Origin: Ktedonobacteria bacterium
GTDB taxonomy: Bacteria > Chloroflexota > Ktedonobacteria > Ktedonobacterales > JACDGC01
Assembly (NCBI GenBank): GCA_027459785.1
Contig: DAIDGU010000053.1
Location: 62,001 to 126,000 of the forward strand
Direction: 5' to 3'
Length of the DNA stretch: 64,000 nucleotides
The position numbers were made by a program, and so were the translations under genes. Positions 43,190 to 53,289 of the stretch are shown in pieces (position 1 is the first letter of the stretch; the number at the start of each line of letters is the position of its first letter). Below the pieces are notes generated by a model. It saw only the letters and a program-made list of their open reading frames with translations. It was not told the origin of the DNA and ran no database searches.

Positions 43190-45583
43190 TCACCCGATCT
43201 GGCTTGTGTCGTACAGATACACCTGGTGGTTCACTGCGCCAGCGGCCAAGTAGCGCCCGCCCGGCGACCAGGCCAGCGCCTGGATGGCGGCGGTCGTCGG
43301 CGCAAGGGTGAGCACAGTGCTCCCGGCAATCGTGTCAAAGAGGATTATTTGGCCGGTGCCTGTCCCCAACGCAATGAGCGTGCTGTTTGCTAGCCAGGTG
43401 ACGGCACTGATGCCGGATGGTGGTGTGGTGATCGTGGCGATGCTCGTGGTCTGCGCATCAGCGAAGATCTGTGCCGGGGCGGCGGCGCTGGCGGCGACAA
43501 CATGCGGCGTCTGCGTTGACCATGCCACCCCCGCGATCGCGCCATTCAAGGTGCGCGGACTGGCCACAGCAGCGAGAGCGGCAGCCGTGGCATTCTCCCA
43601 GATATACAGCGCCCCCTGTTGATCGCCGGAGGCCAGCCGGAAAACGTCCGCGCCACTCTGCCACGCAAGTGCCGCCACCCCAGCAGTATGACCCACAAGC
43701 GTTGCCAGCAGCGAACTGGCTGCCAGATCCCAGATCAGCACGTTCTTACCTGCGTTCGTCTCGTGGGCCTTATCGCCGGGCGCAACCAGGGCCGCCACGT
43801 CATGCGTCGGGTGCCATTGCGCCCGCAACGTATGGTAAGGCAGGTGCGCGATAATCGCTTGCTGGGCTACATTCCACACCTGTGCTGGCGCGCCGGCGGC
43901 ACTCACCAGCAGGTAATGGCTATCGCGCGCCCAGGAGCAATCCGTCACACCGCCCGGCGCTGCCGCCGTTGTCAACTGGACCACCGGCGTACCTGGATGC
44001 GACGGATCCCAGAGATGTACCAGTGCGTCACCACCAGCGCCGGATGCCAGGCGCGTGCCATCTGGGCTGAACGCCAGTGTTTGCAGAGGTCCCGTGTGGG
44101 CTACCAACGTCGCCGGCGCTGGCACGTGGCCGCTAGGGTGGGATTGGAATGGGTTCAGGGAGGGGATGCTACCAGAAAAGTGGCGGACCAAGGCGGTGAT
44201 GCCTGCAATGCCAAACACCCCCAGCGCGGCCCCCCCTGCAATCTTCAAGATGGTGCGCCGCGACGCCGGATCAGGCAGCCAGGCGGGCAGCGCTTCGTCT
44301 TCAGGATAGGGCGAGGGTGCGGAGGGCAGAGAAGCCGAAGACGGCAGTGGAACCACGGGCGGACGCGCGGCACGGCGAGTGCGTGGCAGGCGGCGCGGCG
44401 AGGGCGGGGCCATCAATTCCTGTTCACGGGTCGTCGGCCCACGCACGAGGGGATTATACTGCGCCGCCGGATCGGCCTGGCCAGCGTGACCTCCGGCAGT
44501 GGCAGCGGGCAGGACGACGCCCGCGTGCGATTCATTCAGATCCATCTGGCGCAGCGCTTCCGTCGGCGGACGGGGACCAACGGGGCCATCCAGCAGGAAC
44601 GCGCTCGCGTTGGGCTGCGCATCGGGCTGTGGCGGGGTGGCCTCTCCTGCGTTGCTCCCCCTGGGAATCGTGGGGTCTACAACGACGGCAGGCATCTCCC
44701 GGCTGGGGCGCGTATCATTGGGATCACGCCATGTGGGTGGTTCCAGCGCCGGCGCTGCCGGATTGAGCGCGGCGGCCAATGCCTGCGCGAAGTCTGTGAT
44801 GCTGGGATAGCGCTCCGTGGGCGTGCCAGCGAAGGCGCGGGCCATCACGGCATCCACCGTGGGAAATGCGGCGAGACCCGGCACGAGATCAGTCACCGGC
44901 ACGATGGCGCTGCGTTGAGCCACCGGCACATCAGCGAAAGCAGCGCGCCCGGTGAACCAGCCATAGGCGAGCGCAGCCAGGGCGAACTGATCACTGGCCG
45001 GCACCGCTATATCGCGTACCGCTTCCGGTGCCAGATAGCGCCAGACCCGCGACTGACCGGGCGGCATCATCAGGGCCGCGTGATCATCGAGCAATGGCAG
45101 GAAGTCGCTCACCAATAGGGTGATGCGCTCGACATTGCGTTCCTCGGCCAGTAAAATGTTGCTGGGTTTGAGGTTGCCATGTACGATGCCGGCACGGTGA
45201 GCCTCAGCGAGGGCCGCGGCGATCTGGTGTACGAAGCCCAGCACAACGGGGGCTGGCAACGGCGGACGGAGCAACCGTTGAGCTTCCGGATCACCCAGCG
45301 ATCCCGCGACCTGGATGCCTGTCACCGTATAGAGATACGGCGGCAGAACACCATAGTCACGCAGTGGGACGATGCCGGGGTGAAACAGGGTTGCGACAGC
45401 ATCTGCGCGCCGGCGGAACGCATGTGCAGCTTGCCTGCGTCCCTGTTCTGTGAGGTCGTCGCGCAATTCCAACACCTTCACCGCCAACACACCCCCGCGT
45501 GCCTGACTGGCATAGGTCACGCCCAAGGCGCTGCGCCCCAATGTCTCCGTCAACTGGTACGTGCCGAGAGAGGTCATCCCCAT
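43190..45583 (-). CDS. Membrane WD40 pseudokinase
   Basis: 797 residues. A Ser/Thr kinase-like fold (about 8-275) with AVKVLEL (Lys36) but the catalytic loop HRDLKPEN reads HGNLKPSN (Asp to Asn at 137) and DFG reads DFL; the Gly-rich loop is incomplete. So it is probably inactive. Pro-rich linker, one transmembrane helix (TILKIAGGAALGVFGIAGI, about 455-475), then WD40-type repeats outside or inside (TGPLQTLAFSPDGTRLASGA ... AIQALAWSPGGRYLAAGAVN). Convergent with the TIR-TPR gene and divergent from the STAND-like gene. May be a ligand-binding scaffold. Confidence 0.85.
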   Translation of the reverse strand: MGMTSLGTYQLTETLGRSALGVTYASQARGGVLAVKVLELRDDLTEQGRRQAAHAFRRRADAVATLFHPGIVPLRDYGVLPPYLYTVTGIQVAGSLGDPEAQRLLRPPLPAPVVLGFVHQIAAALAEAHRAGIVHGNLKPSNILLAEERNVERITLLVSDFLPLLDDHAALMMPPGQSRVWRYLAPEAVRDIAVPASDQFALAALAYGWFTGRAAFADVPVAQRSAIVPVTDLVPGLAAFPTVDAVMARAFAGTPTERYPSITDFAQALAAALNPAAPALEPPTWRDPNDTRPSREMPAVVVDPTIPRGSNAGEATPPQPDAQPNASAFLLDGPVGPRPPTEALRQMDLNESHAGVVLPAATAGGHAGQADPAAQYNPLVRGPTTREQELMAPPSPRRLPRTRRAARPPVVPLPSSASLPSAPSPYPEDEALPAWLPDPASRRTILKIAGGAALGVFGIAGITALVRHFSGSIPSLNPFQSHPSGHVPAPATLVAHTGPLQTLAFSPDGTRLASGAGGDALVHLWDPSHPGTPVVQLTTAAAPGGVTDCSWARDSHYLLVSAAGAPAQVWNVAQQAIIAHLPYHTLRAQWHPTHDVAALVAPGDKAHETNAGKNVLIWDLAASSLLATLVGHTAGVAALAWQSGADVFRLASGDQQGALYIWENATAAALAAVASPRTLNGAIAGVAWSTQTPHVVAASAAAPAQIFADAQTTSIATITTPPSGISAVTWLANSTLIALGTGTGQIILFDTIAGSTVLTLAPTTAAIQALAWSPGGRYLAAGAVNHQVYLYDTSQIG

Positions 45584-45652
45584 CCTGCCGTCGCTCCTCC
45601 AGGCTGCATTTCCATCTCATCATAGCAGATTGCGGCTGGTCAGCCAAGAGGA

Positions 45653-45681
45653 TTGACGCATTGCAACCCACCTGGTAATAT
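45653..45681 (+). promoter_or_regulatory. Promoter of the STAND-like gene
   Basis: TTGACG (45653-45658), 17 bp, TAATAT (45676-45681), in the divergent gap between pseudokinase and STAND-like genes. Confidence 0.6.
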
Positions 45682-45838
45682 AGTGCCAATTGACCAGAAG
45701 GTGAGCTTCGCCCTCTGGTCGCGCTATTTCGGGTCAACGCCGACTGTAATGGTGCGTGATACCAACGATTTGCGCCGGTAGGATTCGCTATTTTGCTCAC
45801 GGATGAGATCGCCGCAACGGAGATGCGAAAGGACGGCT

Positions 45839-48391
45839 ATGGGCATCGCAGCACTTTGGCAGCGAGTGGGGCGGAGGTTAGGCTGGATGGCGGAGCCGAC
45901 TCCGTTGGAGCGCGCCCAGGCGCTCTTGCAGCGCGGTCAGATCGAAGAAGCCATCTTCCTCTGCCGTCACCAACTCTTCACATTGCTGTCGTCGTTGGCA
46001 CAGGCCGCGCGCGTTGCCCGGCCCTCCGCCGGCGATCAGGATGAGCGCGCCTTCGCGATGAACGACGCGCTGTATCAGATGGGCGTCTACGCGGAACCCA
46101 TCTACAAATCGGTGCAGAACTGGTTGCAGATCGGCCAACTGGGGATCAATGGCAGCATCGAGCAAATCACGATCGGCGACGTGCAGGCGATGATCAGTTC
46201 CATGGCGAATTTACAGCGCCTCGTCGATGTCTCATTGGAACTGGCACGCACCGCGCGTGCGCCTACGGGTGAACCTTCCCTGCCCCGCATGCAGGCCGAT
46301 ATCCTCCCGCCCCGTCCACCCGCCCGCCCCACACCTGCACCGGCTCCCCGTCCGCAGCCGCGCCAGTTGACGGCTCCCGGTGCGCCGCCGCTGGCCTTCA
46401 CCACGGAGCGCGCCCCCGCTGTGGTCGGCGTGCTGCCCCGCGCGCCCCACTTTGTCGGACGCGGGCATACCGTGATGCGCCTCGCCGGGCTGTTGCGTCA
46501 GGGCCGCCATGTGGCGTTGGTGCCGTTAGCGACCGGTGCGGCGGGCATGGGACTTTCGGCAGTGGCCGCGGAAACCCTGGCCCTGCTGGCCAGCGATACG
46601 CCGCCTGCGTTTCCCGGCGGCATCATCGCCCTGGATGCCTATGCTCGACAAGGTGAAGATGCCCTCCGCTGGGCTTATACAGAGATCGGCGCGGCCTGGC
46701 GTGTTCCCGCCGTCGCCCAGGCCACCACGCTCAGCGGGCAGGAACGCGAGTTGCGGCGCGTGTTGCTCAACCGGCAGACGCTCATTGCACTGGACCACGT
46801 GGAGATGGGCTTTCCCATTGCGCGCCTGGTCGATACGTTAGCGGCTTGTGGTGCAACCGTGCTGCTTACGAGTCGCCATGTGCCACGCGCCGATCTGCTG
46901 AGCGTGATGCGTATGGAGCCACTGGCGAGTGGTCCCGCACTGACCTTGCTGCAAGAGCGTTACACGCGACTGGGCGGCGATCCGGACGATTGGAACGAGG
47001 CGGCGGCCCGCGAGATCGCGGATCTGGTTGAGCAGCGCCCCCTGGCGCTGGAACTGGCGACGACGCTGGCGACAGCGAGCATGACGCTGGTGACGCTGGC
47101 GCAACGGCTGGCCCACGCCGCGCAGCGCGGGCTGCTGGCGAGCCAGGGCGAGCCGAATCAGACGGTGCGCTACCTGCTAGATCTCGCGTTGAACCAGATG
47201 GATACGGCACGCCAGAATTGCCTGGCGGCGCTCGCCATTTTCGCCGGGCCGTCGTGGAGCGAAGACGCCGCGCTGACGGTCATTAGCGGGGTGGCGACGA
47301 CCTTCGCGCCCGATGACAGCGGCGGTCTCCGCTCCGATGCCATCTTCGCGCAATTCACGCGCTATCATCTGGTGCAAAGCCTGCCATCGGCGATCGCGGG
47401 GGTGCGCTATCGCTTGCAGCCCTTTGTGCGCGGCCAACTCACTCGCCTCCTGCTGGATCGCCCCGTCATCACCGATTGGGCGGGCCACGCGCTGGCCGCA
47501 TACTATGCCGGCGTGGCGCTCACGCGCCGCCGCCCTGGCGACCGCGACGCGCTGCGCGAGGACTACGTGAACTGCGAGGCCGGCTTGCAATGGGCGCACG
47601 CGCACAACGAGCCGGCTTTCGTCGTCTCGTATACGATGGGCCTCGCCCGCTTCTGGCAACGCGAGGGGTTGTGGATGGAGGCGGAACGATATCTCAACTG
47701 GGGCGTGCGCGCGGCCAATACCATCGGCGACCGCCCGCGTGAGGCGCAGCTTGCCCAGGAGCTTGGCACGATCTTGCACAGCCTCAAGCGCCGGTCCGAG
47801 GCGCTGGACTGGTACGAGCAGGCGCTGGCGATCTGGCGCGACCTGGGCAACACGCGCAGCGAGGCGGCGGCCCTGTTCGAACTGGGGCGGATGGCGCAGG
47901 AAACCGAGGATCTCACGGATGCCCATGCCTATTACGAAGCCAGCGTGCGTGCCGCCAAAGCCGGCGATGATGAGCAGGGGCAAGCGCGCGCTCTGCAAGC
48001 CCTTGGCCTCATCGAGGAAAGCCAGGGACAGATTGAAGCCGCCCGTCGCTGTTATGAACTGGTCTTCGAGATGCGCCAGCACGCCGGCGATGTCATCGGC
48101 CAGGCCGGCGCGCTCAACGTCCTGGGCGTGTTGGAATTCCGGCAGCAGCATTTTACGGCAGCCCGCGACCTGTTGACCACTAGCCTCACCCACGCCGTCG
48201 CCGCCGGCAATGACTTCTGGGAGGCAGAAGCGCATTTCTGGCTGGGGGAAGTCGCCTTCGCCGAGGGTGACAATCTGCATGCCCTGGAACAGTGGCAGCA
48301 CGCTTTGCGCCTCTATATTCGCCAGGGGCGCATGCCCGACGCGGAAGAGGCCCAACGACGTATCACCCGTCTCACCGGCCCGGTGGCCTAG
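45839..48391 (+). CDS. STAND-like TPR protein lacking the Walker A lysine
   Basis: 850 residues. AAAGGA precedes ATG 45839. N-terminal helical part, Pro-rich linker (158-185), then an NB-ARC-like module: FVGRGHTVMRLAGLL, P-loop position GAAGMGLS (233-240) where the invariant lysine is Leu239, Walker B-like RQTLIALDHVE, then EQRPLALELATTLA (GLPLAL-type). The C-terminal 300 residues are TPRs (EALDWYEQALAIWRDLGNTR, AHAYYEASVRAAKAGDDEQG). Nucleotide hydrolysis is unlikely. Probably a signalling or scaffold protein paired with the divergent pseudokinase. Confidence 0.8.
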   Translation: MGIAALWQRVGRRLGWMAEPTPLERAQALLQRGQIEEAIFLCRHQLFTLLSSLAQAARVARPSAGDQDERAFAMNDALYQMGVYAEPIYKSVQNWLQIGQLGINGSIEQITIGDVQAMISSMANLQRLVDVSLELARTARAPTGEPSLPRMQADILPPRPPARPTPAPAPRPQPRQLTAPGAPPLAFTTERAPAVVGVLPRAPHFVGRGHTVMRLAGLLRQGRHVALVPLATGAAGMGLSAVAAETLALLASDTPPAFPGGIIALDAYARQGEDALRWAYTEIGAAWRVPAVAQATTLSGQERELRRVLLNRQTLIALDHVEMGFPIARLVDTLAACGATVLLTSRHVPRADLLSVMRMEPLASGPALTLLQERYTRLGGDPDDWNEAAAREIADLVEQRPLALELATTLATASMTLVTLAQRLAHAAQRGLLASQGEPNQTVRYLLDLALNQMDTARQNCLAALAIFAGPSWSEDAALTVISGVATTFAPDDSGGLRSDAIFAQFTRYHLVQSLPSAIAGVRYRLQPFVRGQLTRLLLDRPVITDWAGHALAAYYAGVALTRRRPGDRDALREDYVNCEAGLQWAHAHNEPAFVVSYTMGLARFWQREGLWMEAERYLNWGVRAANTIGDRPREAQLAQELGTILHSLKRRSEALDWYEQALAIWRDLGNTRSEAAALFELGRMAQETEDLTDAHAYYEASVRAAKAGDDEQGQARALQALGLIEESQGQIEAARRCYELVFEMRQHAGDVIGQAGALNVLGVLEFRQQHFTAARDLLTTSLTHAVAAGNDFWEAEAHFWLGEVAFAEGDNLHALEQWQHALRLYIRQGRMPDAEEAQRRITRLTGPVA

Positions 48392-48461
48392 CTAGTCCAG
48401 CGGCACTGCTGGTACCAGCCCTTATGACCTTGATACTGACCGTAAAGGAGTCATCGCCTGC

Positions 48462-50036
48462 ATGTACGACGATCCCAATTTCGACCTGCCCTCGGCCCGC
48501 AAGACACCCAGCGGTGATCCGCCCAGCGCGCCGTTTATTCCCGGCGGCAATCCGTGGAGCGCGCCGCTCACGCCAGATCACCGCCCGCCGCCCAGCGCGC
48601 CCTATGATCCTTCCAGCAGCCAGTGGGGCGGCTATGCCGCTGGCGACCCCCTCTCCACACCCTATAATACGCCGCTCGGTGGCAATGTGCCGCCACCGCC
48701 CCCTGGCCGCGCGCCGCAAGGGGGCCAGGCACCGCGTAAGCGTCGCCGTCTTGCCGCCATTCTGCTCAGCATCTTTTTCATCGGTCTTCTTGGTACTATC
48801 ACCGGATATCTGCTGACGCGTGGCACGGGCGATTCGACGACAGCCACGACGACGACCGGCCCCGTCGCGGTGGCCACCGACAAGCCCACTGTGACGCCCA
48901 CCCTCAAGCCAGGGCAAACACCCCTGCCCACCAAAGTGCCGACCGCGACCCCGCAGCCCACGGCTCCGCCGAACCAGCCTACCTATACGCCAGTGCCGAC
49001 GAGTACCCCCGTTCCCTATGCGTCACGCGCTGTGGTGAGCTTCAAACGCTCGACGAAAGGGGTGAGCGTGGGATCGACCCTGACGGCGGCGACCAGTGGT
49101 GGCACCGTGTCGGCCACGCAGTACACGCCCTCAGTGACACAGGTGGCCTCTGCCGCCTTCGATGCGAACCAGAATCCAGGGCAAAGTATTACCTTCACGC
49201 TCACGGTCTACAACCATAGCACGACGAGTTCGATTACCAGTAGCGGTGTGCAAGTGCAAAGCACGGATGGCTTAGTGACGTGCGTCGTGCAAGGAAGCGT
49301 GACGATCCCTAAAGGGGGCAACGCGACTCAGCAATGTACCACCCCCGCCCAACATTTTAACGCGGCGAGCTGGGATGACACGACGGCGATCAAGAACCTG
49401 GAATATAAGGGCAGCAGCCCGGCGGGTGGGCAAGATCCTTCGTGGAACGTGCCTGCGGATTGCGCGACGAATTCAACCTACCTGAGCGCGGCCCACACGG
49501 CGGCTCAGGCGGCACTGCAAACCAAATTGAATGGGATGGTGAGCGGCCAGACCTTTTATGGCCCACAGTTCAGCTTCACTGATGGCTCGGCGACCTGTAG
49601 CCCGGTGGCCGGCACTACGGAATCTTCCGACTTTTCTTTCACCGTGGCGATCAATGGGAGCGCGGTGCAGACGACGTTCAACCCCACTCAGGTGAAAAGC
49701 TATCAGCAGACGCAGTTACAGAATGCGGCAGCAAACGTCGCGCCAGCGGGGAGTTATACACTGATCGGCTCAGCAGTGTGCGGCACGCCGTCGGTCGGAG
49801 CCACCACATCGACGAGCGCGACGATCACCTGTACCGCCAGCGGCACCGCCGGTTGGATCTGGAACAGCAGCAACGAGAATACGATTGCCAACCTCATCAA
49901 CGGCGAATCGAAGGGATCGGCGCTCGCCGCGCTCAACTCAGTGCAAGGCATCGTTGCCGGCTCAGTTTCCATCTCGCTGACGGGGGGATCATATCTGCCG
50001 GTGAACGCCTCAGCGATCAGCTTCTCGATCAGCTAG
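48462..50036 (+). CDS. Pro-rich single-pass surface protein (pair A, copy 1)
   Basis: 524 residues. Pro/Ser-rich N-terminus with repeated PPSAP/PWSAP motifs, basic stop (PRKRRRL), one helix (about 96-116), Thr/Pro linker (TPTLKPGQTPLPTKVPTATP) and an extracellular beta-rich domain with cysteines (VTCVVQGSVTIPKGGNATQQC, CSPVAGT, SAVCGTP). The C-terminus (QGIVAGSVSISLTGGSYLP) is shared with the next gene, so the two are paralogues. Function unknown; a baseplate- or Ig-like fold is a guess. Confidence 0.7.
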   Translation: MYDDPNFDLPSARKTPSGDPPSAPFIPGGNPWSAPLTPDHRPPPSAPYDPSSSQWGGYAAGDPLSTPYNTPLGGNVPPPPPGRAPQGGQAPRKRRRLAAILLSIFFIGLLGTITGYLLTRGTGDSTTATTTTGPVAVATDKPTVTPTLKPGQTPLPTKVPTATPQPTAPPNQPTYTPVPTSTPVPYASRAVVSFKRSTKGVSVGSTLTAATSGGTVSATQYTPSVTQVASAAFDANQNPGQSITFTLTVYNHSTTSSITSSGVQVQSTDGLVTCVVQGSVTIPKGGNATQQCTTPAQHFNAASWDDTTAIKNLEYKGSSPAGGQDPSWNVPADCATNSTYLSAAHTAAQAALQTKLNGMVSGQTFYGPQFSFTDGSATCSPVAGTTESSDFSFTVAINGSAVQTTFNPTQVKSYQQTQLQNAAANVAPAGSYTLIGSAVCGTPSVGATTSTSATITCTASGTAGWIWNSSNENTIANLINGESKGSALAALNSVQGIVAGSVSISLTGGSYLPVNASAISFSIS

Positions 50037-50147
50037 CCGTCCCGCGCCGCTCTCGCGATTTCCTGTGAGGGCGGCACCTGCGCGGCATAGGCAATGGTAG
50101 CGAACTGCCGCATTGATAAAAGAAGGAAATAAAGAAGGAAATCAGGT

Positions 50148-51650
50148 ATGGATCACGACGCCGATCAACCCTGGTGGTTACAGGGCGCGCCTGACGATGA
50201 TGCCACCGGGGCGGACAGCAGCATCTATGATAGCGCGCCGATCCCACCGCCCCCGCCGCCGCCCATGCGCCCGACGGACGATAGCGCCTGGCTGCGCGAT
50301 GCGCCTGGTGATTCCTTCGCGCCCGCCGGACCGCCGCACCCACCGCCCGGCGTCACGGTCAGCAATGGCTGGAGTCAGTCCTTCCCACGCACCCCGGCAC
50401 CACCGCCCCCGCCCCCCGCAGCGCGCCCGTCGGCAGCTTCGCGCCGTCCCGCGCCGTCGTCGTCGGCGAATCCGCCTGCTCCGGTGCAGCGGCACAGTAA
50501 TGCCGGCGTGCGCATCCTGCTGGTGATCTTCCTGGCGTTGCTCGCCACCACTATCGGCGTCACGCTGAAACGCTACGATCCGTCGCTGACCCCCAGCGGC
50601 CTCACGCTGCCCGGCCTCGGCTCCCCCCCGACGCCGACGGGCTACGCGCAATCCGCTCTCATCACCTTCACGCGCACCACGAAAACCGTCGCGGCACCTT
50701 CTTCCACCATCGTCGCCGCCACCGACGGCTCCGGCCAGGTCAAAGCCACCCAGCAAACCGCAAGCGTGACAGGTGCAGCAACGGGAGCGATTCAGGCAAC
50801 ATATCAAATCGCTAGCAATGTGATCTTTCCCTTGACAGTTATTAATAATTCACCCAATCCCATTCTTAGTGGCGGCTCGCTTATAGTCACCAGCAATGAT
50901 GGCAAAGTAACTTGTGGATTAGAAGGATCAGTTACAGTACCTGCACATGGAAATGCTCAACAGAAGTGTGATGAACCAATAAAAACTGAACCTGCTGCTA
51001 GTTGGGATTACACCGATCCCTCCACCGGCCTTAATTACACCGGCGATAGTCCCGCCGGCGGCAACGCGGCCTATTACTATGTGCCGTCGAACTGCGGCGA
51101 TCCCTCGGCGGCGGAAAGCGCGGTCCGCACGGCGTTGCAGGGGCAACTGGCACTCCCTGCCGGCAGCGCCCTGCTTTTTGGCCCGACCTACACCTTCGAT
51201 ACCCACAGCCTCGCGTGTACCCCTGCCGCTGGCACACAGCAAGGGAACTCGTTCACCTACGTCCAAAAGATCAATGCCACGGCCAGCCAGACGATCTATG
51301 CGCAGGCCGACGTGCAGGCATATCAGCTCGCTCAGGTGAAGGCCAAAATCCCCGCTGGCTATGAGTTGGTCTCCTCACAAATCTGCCCGAATGGTCCTCT
51401 TGTCGGTAATGGTGCCACAGCGACACGTGCAACGATCACCTGCCCGGCCACCGCCCTCGCCGGCTGGACCTGGACGCCCGCCGCGCTGACCGCCCTGGCA
51501 ACAGCCATAACCACCGCCGATCCCGGAACGGCGAAGATCCAGTTGAACCAAACGCCAGGGATCGTTGCTGGTTCGGTAACGATTGCGCTCACAAATGGGT
51601 CGGAGTTGCCTCAGAATCCCGGCGTGATCACCTTCAAAGTGACGCCCTAG
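50148..51650 (+). CDS. Pro-rich single-pass surface protein (pair A, copy 2)
   Basis: 500 residues with the same layout as the previous gene: Pro-rich N-terminus (IPPPPPPPMRP), helix at about 122-142, beta-domain with LTVINNSPNPILSGGSLIV, VTCGLEGSVTVPAHGNAQQKC and GIVAGSVTIALTNGSELPQN. AAGGAA precedes the ATG. A segment of about 215 bp (50795-51010) is clearly AT-richer in codon use than the rest, a sign of mosaic origin or relaxed codon choice. Confidence 0.7.
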   Translation: MDHDADQPWWLQGAPDDDATGADSSIYDSAPIPPPPPPPMRPTDDSAWLRDAPGDSFAPAGPPHPPPGVTVSNGWSQSFPRTPAPPPPPPAARPSAASRRPAPSSSANPPAPVQRHSNAGVRILLVIFLALLATTIGVTLKRYDPSLTPSGLTLPGLGSPPTPTGYAQSALITFTRTTKTVAAPSSTIVAATDGSGQVKATQQTASVTGAATGAIQATYQIASNVIFPLTVINNSPNPILSGGSLIVTSNDGKVTCGLEGSVTVPAHGNAQQKCDEPIKTEPAASWDYTDPSTGLNYTGDSPAGGNAAYYYVPSNCGDPSAAESAVRTALQGQLALPAGSALLFGPTYTFDTHSLACTPAAGTQQGNSFTYVQKINATASQTIYAQADVQAYQLAQVKAKIPAGYELVSSQICPNGPLVGNGATATRATITCPATALAGWTWTPAALTALATAITTADPGTAKIQLNQTPGIVAGSVTIALTNGSELPQNPGVITFKVTP

Positions 51651-51721
51651 GTGCGAAAGAAGCTAGCTTGCAAACAGTCACCAGCGTGCGATTTGCATGA
51701 AGTAAAGGAGCGATTATTGCT

Positions 51722-52174
51722 ATGCCACAAAAGTCTGTGCCGGCGTCACCACACACGGTTCTGGTCATCGACGATGATGTCGCTATTATACGGATGCTGA
51801 CGCAAGTGCTCGCTGTGATCGGCCCCTATCAGGTGATCAGCGCCTTGAATGGCACTGCCGGCCTAGAGCAATGTATGGCTGGCATGCCCGATCTCGTCTT
51901 GATCGACATGTGCATGCCAACTTTGGACGGCGCGCAGGTGGTGCGCGCGTTACGCGGCGACCCGCGCACCGCGAATCTGCCGATCATCATGCTCTCGGCC
52001 TATAACCAACTTGCAGAGCGCCAACGTGGTCTTTACGCCGGCGTCGATTATTATCTACCCAAGCCATGCGATATCGACGTGCTGGCGACGGCGCTGCGCC
52101 AGGTGTTCGCGCTGGATGCGCAGCAGCGCGCGCACCGGCTTCGCACGCTGGCGGAAGCGCCGGGCGAGGTATAA
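51722..52174 (+). CDS. Single-domain response regulator
   Basis: 150 residues, receiver domain only: VLVIDDDVAIIRML (acidic pocket), LVLIDMCMPTLDGAQVVRAL (phospho-acceptor Asp), IIMLSAYN (Ser in the Thr position), YYLPKPCDIDVL (Lys). No output domain. AAAGGAG lies 11 nt before the ATG. No kinase is adjacent. Likely a phospho-relay or diffusible regulator. Confidence 0.9.
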   Translation: MPQKSVPASPHTVLVIDDDVAIIRMLTQVLAVIGPYQVISALNGTAGLEQCMAGMPDLVLIDMCMPTLDGAQVVRALRGDPRTANLPIIMLSAYNQLAERQRGLYAGVDYYLPKPCDIDVLATALRQVFALDAQQRAHRLRTLAEAPGEV

Positions 52175-52192
52175 ACGTCTGCCCGTGCTAGC

Positions 52193-53266
52193 TCAAAAAC
52201 CGTAAGGATACGTGATCCACTGAAAAGTCACCGCATTCGCGCTTACTTGTGTAAATAAAATTTTCCCTAGCCGACCGCCATTGCCCTTCAGGGCAATGGC
52301 GGTCCCGGTTTGCACCTCCGAGGTCGTCAACTGCGTGCCACTATAAGCAAGTGTGCGCAGCATGGGAAAATGCACGGCGTCGAAGCCGCCGGCGGGCAAC
52401 GTGAGGGGCGCGGCGAGAGCGGCGTTGGGCAGTAGAATCTGGCCGGCTTGCCACTGTAAATCGACGGTAGCAGCGAGATCCATACTAAAGTTCGGTGTGT
52501 TGTTATTAAGCGTCCATGTGCCGGCTGTGAATGGTGCGATAGTGAGATCAACCGTATAGGAAACGATATTTTGATGCATGGTTGCATTATTAACACCAAT
52601 GAATCGAGTAATCTGGCTGGTACTGCTGGAGATTGGCGAGGGTGATGTTTTCTTCCAGCACCACGTATCACAAGTGACGTGTTCATCGTTAGCTTGAGGA
52701 GTAGTGGTTGCCCATCCATCCGCAACAAGTTGTTGGTTCAAAACTGTTTGAAGTGTTGTGGCAGATATATTTGGCGAGCATAGAGCTAAAGATCGGTGTT
52801 GGTAGCCAGCGGATTCACTGTCCGCTGCGGCACTGACACTGAGGGAATCAGGGGGAAAGGCGACATCGGTGAAGTTGCTGCTCTGCGTGCTGGCTGGGGC
52901 CGCATGGGCGAAGGTGGGCAAGTCGGCACAGGTAATGGGGGCGGGCGATGACGTGGGCGGCAGGCTGGTGGTCAGGACGGATGAGCCGCTACCGGTGGTG
53001 CTGGTGACGCTGAGCATGCGCGTGACCGTGTTGCCGCGCTGCGTGGCCAGCACGGCCAAAAGGACGACTGCCAGCGCCACGATGCTGACACTCAAAGCGA
53101 TCACCAGGATCGATGGTTGCCGGCGCGAGGGTGGGGGTGCTGTCGGTGGGGGTGGGCTGGCCGGCTGCGGCCACGGCTCATAGACCGGGCGCGTGGGCGG
53201 ATCCGCTGAAAAACTTGCCCCTGGTCCCTGGTAAGGCTGAGTTTCACCAAAATTGTCGCGTGCCAT
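52193..53266 (-). CDS. Single-pass surface protein (pair B, copy 1)
   Basis: 357 residues. Pro-rich N-terminus (ETQPYQGPG, PPPPTAPPPSRRQP), helix at about 52-72, Ser/Thr linker, then an extracellular domain with cysteines (CADLPTFAHA, CSPNISA, VTCDTWCWKK) ending in VTFQWITYPYGF. Shares layout and C-terminus with the gene at 53290. A stretch at about 52550-52810 is AT-rich in codon use. Function unknown. Confidence 0.7.
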   Translation of the reverse strand: MARDNFGETQPYQGPGASFSADPPTRPVYEPWPQPASPPPPTAPPPSRRQPSILVIALSVSIVALAVVLLAVLATQRGNTVTRMLSVTSTTGSGSSVLTTSLPPTSSPAPITCADLPTFAHAAPASTQSSNFTDVAFPPDSLSVSAAADSESAGYQHRSLALCSPNISATTLQTVLNQQLVADGWATTTPQANDEHVTCDTWCWKKTSPSPISSSTSQITRFIGVNNATMHQNIVSYTVDLTIAPFTAGTWTLNNNTPNFSMDLAATVDLQWQAGQILLPNAALAAPLTLPAGGFDAVHFPMLRTLAYSGTQLTTSEVQTGTAIALKGNGGRLGKILFTQVSANAVTFQWITYPYGF

Positions 53267-53289
53267 CGCACATCACATCCTTTCGCCGA

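Noticed and set aside
43619-45118. 499-codon plus-strand open frame opposite the pseudokinase
   Set aside because: Composition (Arg/Gly/Gln-rich) is that of a shadow frame; the minus-strand gene has clear kinase and WD40 motifs.
47177-48355. 392-codon minus-strand frame opposite the STAND-like gene
   Set aside because: Shadow of the TPR region; no RBS or recognisable domain.
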